Positions 6,059-7,906 of a DNA stretch of 7,906 bases are shown piece by piece (position 1 is the first letter of the stretch; each line of letters opens with the position of its first letter). This stretch comes from Bacteroidota bacterium (GTDB lineage Bacteria > Bacteroidota > Bacteroidia > Chitinophagales > UBA2359), in assembly GCA_020629895.1 (NCBI GenBank), contig JAHDCM010000158.1, positions 1 to 7,906 of the forward strand. Reading direction: 5' to 3'. The notes below the pieces were generated by a model, which searched no databases, was not told where the DNA came from, and was given only the letters and a program-made list of their open reading frames with translations. Made by a program: the position numbers and the translations under genes.

Positions 6059-7615
6059 ATGAGCAGACGCAGACGACGCCCCTCTCGGCAAAGAGTACGC
6101 GTTAAAAAAGGAAATATCTTCTTCTTTCTACTAATTGGCTTGGCAGCATTAGTTTTTTTCAATCGCGATAAAATCAACGAATTTTTAGGAGAAAAAAAGA
6201 CCAGTACAGAGAATGTCACCACAGAAAAGAAAGAAAAAGTAGAAAAAAATAAAGAGCAAAAAGGAGGTGAAACAAGCACCATTAATACAAATCCTACCAA
6301 ACCTTCTGCTCCTGTAAATGATGCGGCAAAGAAAAAGAAGGAAGAGAAAGTCGAAAAACCAAGCGGTAGTAGTACCAATAATACTACAACGAAGAAAAAA
6401 CCACTGGTTGGATTTACCTCTGAATTCGATAAAACGATCTTTGCTAAATACGATAACCCATTTCAGATCAACGCATCGGGCATTGATCTCGAAAAAGTAA
6501 TACCCGTAGCAGGTAGTAAAGCGGTAAAAATACAAGCTGTTGACGCAAAGAAAGGGACTTATAAGGTGCGGGTTGATAAAGCAGGAAAAGCCGAAGTATG
6601 GCTCATGGCAAAGGTAGATGGAAAACAAGATTTACTGCAAACGGTTCCTTTGCAAGTAGTTCCTCTCTCAGATAAAAAACGCCTCGAACAAAGCCAGCAA
6701 GTGCAAAAATCGGCAGGAGGATATATGTGGAATATTATTAGCGATCATCCCGATACACTTTTTATTGGTAAGCCCAATCTACTAGAGGTGGCAGTCGCAG
6801 AATCCGACCCTACGCAAATTGTAGCAAGTATCGAAGGAGGAAATAGTTCGCTCCAACCTAGTAAAAAGCCTGGTTTTTTCGAGGTAAAAGCAACCAAGCC
6901 AGGGAAGGCAAAAGTAACAGTAAAACTCAAAGAGGGAGGTAATACCATGTTAGTAGGAGAAAAAGAGTATCTCGTGCTTGCTCCTCCGCCACCTCCCAAG
7001 CCCAAAGTAGCAGCTAATCCTGCTACTACTCCGTCCATTCCGTCCCCTTCTTCGGCTCCTATTCAAATCGAAAAGCTTTATCAAGGTATCGAGCAGATCA
7101 TTCAACTGCCTCCCAACATGAAAGATGCTACCCTAAAAGCCGATAATGCGAAGATAAGCCCCAAAGGGCCAGGTAAATTTGCTATTCGTCCACTAAGAGG
7201 AAAAGAAGTAACCTTAAAGGTAGTGCAATTGAAAGAGGGTAATGAGGAAATACTCGCCACGCAAAAGGTGAATATTGTCCCTATTCCCGATCCACAAATT
7301 TTTCTCAATAATGCCCAAGAAGAGTTAGAAACGATCAAAGCAGAAGATCTTAAAAAGGCGGTAGGACTTGTGTCTATTCAGGAAGATAAAAGCCTGCCCG
7401 TCAAATTTCAGGTAGTATCGTTTGTACTCAAGTACTATCCCGAAGATGCTAACCCAGCTCAAGCAAATAATAAAGGAGGAGCATTTACCAAAGATGCCAA
7501 GCAGTTAATAGACCAAGCTAAAACAGGTGATTTATTCCGTTTTACAAAAGTAAAAGTACGCGGCACCGACAATCGTGTCCGAGATCTAAAAGGTCCCACA
7601 TTAGAAATACAGTAG
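6059..7615 (+). CDS. Membrane-anchored protein with GldM-like C-terminal repeats
   Basis: A 518-residue envelope protein. A very basic N-terminus (MSRRRRRPSRQRVRVKK) precedes one membrane helix (about 19-35), giving an inside-to-outside anchor. A Lys/Glu- and Ser/Thr/Asn-rich, probably disordered linker spans 44-115. Three beta-rich repeats follow at about 125-203, 228-308 and 338-411. Their starts are alike (IFAKYDNPFQINASG, LFIGKPNLLEVAVA, LYQGIEQIIQLP), recalling the Y.G..NP.. opening of GldM domains. Repeats 2 and 3 are joined by a Pro-rich spacer (PPPPPKPK, 309-316). The third ends VPIPDPQ, like the PDP motif of GldM. Residues 417-518 (PVKFQVVSFVLKYYP, AKTGDLFRFTKVKVRG, VRDLKGPTLEI) match the style of the last GldM domain. 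The helical D1 domain of true GldM is missing. It may be a periplasm-spanning scaffold, perhaps partnering the preceding gene product. The GldM relation is by recognised patterns, not alignment. Confidence 0.8.
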   Translation: MSRRRRRPSRQRVRVKKGNIFFFLLIGLAALVFFNRDKINEFLGEKKTSTENVTTEKKEKVEKNKEQKGGETSTINTNPTKPSAPVNDAAKKKKEEKVEKPSGSSTNNTTTKKKPLVGFTSEFDKTIFAKYDNPFQINASGIDLEKVIPVAGSKAVKIQAVDAKKGTYKVRVDKAGKAEVWLMAKVDGKQDLLQTVPLQVVPLSDKKRLEQSQQVQKSAGGYMWNIISDHPDTLFIGKPNLLEVAVAESDPTQIVASIEGGNSSLQPSKKPGFFEVKATKPGKAKVTVKLKEGGNTMLVGEKEYLVLAPPPPPKPKVAANPATTPSIPSPSSAPIQIEKLYQGIEQIIQLPPNMKDATLKADNAKISPKGPGKFAIRPLRGKEVTLKVVQLKEGNEEILATQKVNIVPIPDPQIFLNNAQEELETIKAEDLKKAVGLVSIQEDKSLPVKFQVVSFVLKYYPEDANPAQANNKGGAFTKDAKQLIDQAKTGDLFRFTKVKVRGTDNRVRDLKGPTLEIQ

Positions 7616-7648
7616 AGACATTTTGGCTGACGTGTATTCAATGATATT

Positions 7649-7891
7649 GGGCGTGTCCCCAATTGCCCATCAAAACATGTCAGGTTTGGTAGGGAGTAAT
7701 GCCTTGGGCTTGCCCTTTTTCAAACAAACCTGACATGTTGATGATGCAATTGGGGTCGGGCTATTCGTTTGTAGTTGGCTCACACAAGCGGGTTCAGCGA
7801 TATGCCTAGTAGTGTCTTCCTTCGTCAGCCCTGCTAGGCATCGCTTCACAACGCTTCTGTTTCGCCAAGCTACCACTACTATCCCTCACGC
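7649..7891 (+). repeat. Structured ~245-nt intergenic repeat element, copy 2
   Basis: The element begins with GGGCGTGTCCCC (7649-7660), 33 nt after the stop of the GldM-like gene. A near-perfect stem pairs 7657-7688 with 7725-7755, including uninterrupted CCCCAATTG/CAATTGGGG and ATGTCAGGTTTG/CAAACCTGACAT, around a 36-nt loop. GGGGTCGGGCTATTCG follows (7752-7767). A second foldback pairs 7796-7809 with 7834-7845 (GCCTAG/CTAGGC core plus flanks, 2-nt bulge), and the element ends at CTATCCCTCACGC (7879-7891). Motif order, spacing and orientation relative to the upstream gene match copy 1 at 2293-2544. The remaining 15 nt to the window end show nothing recognisable. Confidence 0.8.
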
Positions 7892-7906
7892 GGTAAACAA
7901 TGAGTG

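Noticed and set aside
6185..6628. 147-codon - strand open frame
   Set aside because: It is antisense to the Lys/Glu-rich linker of the GldM-like gene. Its Phe/Cys/Tyr-rich sequence is what the complement of AAA/GAA-rich coding DNA would give.
7700..7720. Small GGGCTTGCCC followed by five Ts, as an intrinsic terminator in the loop of repeat copy 2
   Set aside because: The stem is only 3 bp with a usable loop, is absent from copy 1, and lies inside a much stronger long-range stem.
7670..7876. 68-codon - strand open frame
   Set aside because: It lies wholly within the second structured repeat element and is explained by the inverted-repeat DNA.

Overview
The window reads as a chromosomal piece of a Bacteroidota (Bacteroidetes) genome. 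The grounds are a DUF4294-type secreted protein, a protein ending in a GldM-like C-terminal module (both essentially Bacteroidota families), AT-rich coding sequence, and genes mostly lacking Shine-Dalgarno sequences. The exact lineage cannot be fixed from sequence reading alone; a gliding-clade relative (Saprospiria, Cytophagia or Flavobacteriia) is plausible.

Left part (1-2552): a terminator-like hairpin (43-72) precedes pcp, pyroglutamyl-peptidase I, on the + strand. pcp converges on the mre cluster, which is read on the - strand in the order mreB (3584-2553), mreC (2228-1386), mreD (1393-875). mreC and mreD overlap by 8 nt. mreB and mreC are separated by 324 nt that hold a structured repeat element. 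MreB is the actin-like cytoskeletal filament, and MreC and MreD connect it to peptidoglycan synthesis at the inner membrane. The PBP2 and RodA genes that often follow mreD are not here.

Middle (3585-4946): a 528-nt AT-rich divergent intergenic region lies between mreB and a secreted DUF4294 protein. It holds an 8-bp inverted repeat and a sequence resembling an insertion-sequence end. After the DUF4294 gene comes an 85-nt foldback sequence whose arm recurs as an exact 16-mer downstream of pcp.

Right part (4947-7906): a probable two-gene operon. The first gene encodes a signal-peptide protein with a large exported domain and three C-terminal membrane helices (unknown function). The second encodes a 518-residue protein with one N-terminal membrane anchor, a Lys/Glu-rich linker, three GldM-like beta repeats and a GldM-like terminal domain. 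A second copy of the structured repeat element follows it.

The genes share a cell-envelope theme. The most notable non-coding feature is the pair of ~245-nt elements (2293-2544 on -, 7649-7891 on +). Each lies just 3' of a gene and in that gene's orientation. They share conserved end motifs and a ~31-bp stem whose two arms differ between copies in compensating fashion. No CRISPR array, tRNA, rRNA or intact transposase gene was seen.
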